DNA of 64,000 nucleotides from SSF14 sp037045585 (GTDB taxonomy: Bacteria; Actinomycetota; Acidimicrobiia; Acidimicrobiales; Microtrichaceae), in assembly GCA_037045585.1 (NCBI GenBank), contig JBAOIR010000049.1, positions 193,624 through 257,623 of the forward strand, in the 5' to 3' direction. Numbering within the stretch: the stretch's first letter is position 1; each line of letters opens with the position of its first letter. The position numbers and the translations under genes were made by a program. Shown here one piece after another: positions 63,269 through 64,000 of this stretch. The notes below the pieces were generated by a model. The model saw nothing but the letters and a program-made list of their open reading frames with translations, was not told the DNA's origin and made no database searches.

Positions 63269-64000
63269 TCAATCACAAACCCACCCAGCTAACGCACCGG
63301 TTGCCGCCACCTTCACCGAAGGCACCTTCACGGTTTGCATCACAATTTTATGACCTGGCATGCCATGCTCCATCCAGGCCAAGGCAAACAGGCCCTGACT
63401 ATTCACCGCCACGACCGGAGTCTGGCTTTTTTCTCGTTTTACCTTGTGCGGCGCCGTAAACGGCGCCCGATCCCATCGAGACGCTCATCACCACATCCCG
63501 CTTGACCGGAGCCTGCTCCTCCCACACCACCACGATCCGTCCTTCGGGATCGACCGCAATCTGCGGATGGTCGGGAAAGGTGTTTTTCGAGACGTTGACT
63601 TTCCGCTTTTCAGAAAAACTCTTCCCCCGATCGTCCGAATAGGCGATGTAGACGGCGGGGATTTCGTCCGTTCCTTCGTGTACCCGACGACGTCAAGGGA
63701 CCCAGACGGTCCACACCCATCGAGGCCGGACGATGCGGGCAGGCCGGGAATACCCATCGATCATGCCCCACGATCACGGGCGCCTCGAAGGTCTCCCCGT
63801 GGTCCGTCGAACGGGCGACCACAGTTTCACGAACATTGCCTTCAAAAATCTTGCGCCAAGCTACGTAGACCATGAATTAAGGACCAGCTCGTCACCGCCG
63901 TGCCAAACGAGCCCCCCCTCGTCCACCTTGAGATTCCTGGTGATCGTCGCGCCACGGTCCAACGAACGGGCCACGTAGGTACCCGGCTCCTTCTTTCCTT
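63269..64000 (-). pseudogene. BNR/Asp-box (sialidase-like) secreted protein, 5' end outside window, frameshifts
   Basis: At least three frames must be joined. Pieces: 'TYVARSLDRGATITRNLKVDEGG', 'MVYVAWRKIFEGNVRETVV', 'ARSTDHGETFEAPVIVGHD' (Asp-box), 'VFPACPHRPASMGVDR', 'EIPAVYIAYSDDRGKSFSE' (Asp-box), 'FPDHPQIAVDPEGRIVVVW', then the C-terminal 'VVAVNSQGLFALAWMEHAMPG'. The Asp-boxes mark a beta-propeller of exo-alpha-sialidase type; the family is used for many secreted propellers that do not cut sugar. Stop at 63269. First gene of the TlpA-small protein-receptor 6 operon in this window. Confidence 0.72.

Noticed and set aside
38262..64000. Genomic island or horizontal transfer into an actinobacterium
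   Set aside because: Six outer-membrane receptors and ExbBD would be useless in a cell without an outer membrane, there is no integrase, tRNA or repeat at the junction, and composition switches abruptly.

Overview
The window reads as two unrelated bacterial genomes joined end to end at about 38.26-38.50 kb. Bases 1 to about 38,260 are very GC-rich and look like an actinobacterium, probably class Acidimicrobiia (Ilumatobacter-like). They carry LLM-class F420-type oxidoreductases, a PPOX F420-type enzyme, acyl-CoA and thiolase genes, many GTG starts, a VapBC pair, DUF2510-like and RDD proteins, and no outer-membrane genes. Bases of about 38,505-64,000 have lower GC and are clearly Gram-negative: six TonB-dependent outer-membrane receptors, two ExbB-ExbD energising pairs, a PepSY membrane protein and TlpA. 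The protein flavour suggests Nitrospira or a relative (inference). The junction cuts the N-terminus off a PLP lyase gene and sits beside the end of a receptor gene. A chimeric metagenome contig is much more likely than gene transfer.

Actinobacterial part. 1-9.7 kb: partial class III aminotransferase, DUF1385 protein, flavodoxin, NimA-like PPOX protein, acyl-CoA synthetase, fused carboxyltransferase, GGDEF-EAL protein and a ThDP enzyme. 9.8-19.1 kb: GlcD-type oxidase, VapBC, ProA-like dehydrogenase, PAS-PAS-GAF-SpoIIE phosphatase, nitroreductase, and an LLM oxidoreductase divergent from a thiolase with a palindromic operator between them. 19.1-30.3 kb: RDD protein, three exported or membrane hypotheticals, PPOX enzyme, HAD phosphatase, nitrobindin-like protein, GH13 glucosidase, TrmH methyltransferase, MFS transporter, enoyl-CoA hydratase and a MenC-like enolase-superfamily protein. 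30.3-38.26 kb: an ECF sigma/anti-sigma pair, a Cys-rich protein, an EamA transporter, then a ceramidase, DUF427, FGGY kinase and sphingosine-1-phosphate-lyase-like block that suggests sphingolipid breakdown.

Gram-negative part. Every gene lies on the minus strand, in an iron/metal-uptake island. Read 5'->3' on the minus strand: BNR/sialidase-like protein, TlpA, small Cys/RAPP protein, TonB receptor 6, small HTH protein, amidohydrolase, receptor 5, S9 hydrolase; then small Cys/RAPP protein, receptor 4, ExbB, ExbD; then small Cys/RAPP protein, receptor 3, DMT exporter with a His-rich tail; then small Cys/RAPP protein, receptor 2, PepSY protein, ExbB, ExbD, receptor 1. Four of the six receptors are preceded by a small exported protein with a CxxC/CxxxC pair and a C-terminal RAPP tail. 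Three of these four operons share a promoter-proximal motif (CTACCGAYGG on the plus strand). The fourth is inside a longer operon and would not need its own promoter. This repeated small-protein/receptor module is the most interesting system here.

Quality. Single-base frameshifts interrupt four actinobacterial genes and most of the large Gram-negative genes, often at short homopolymers. This is typical of uncorrected long-read or low-coverage assembly, so most 'broken' genes are probably intact in the organism. No tRNA, rRNA, CRISPR array or insertion sequence was recognised.
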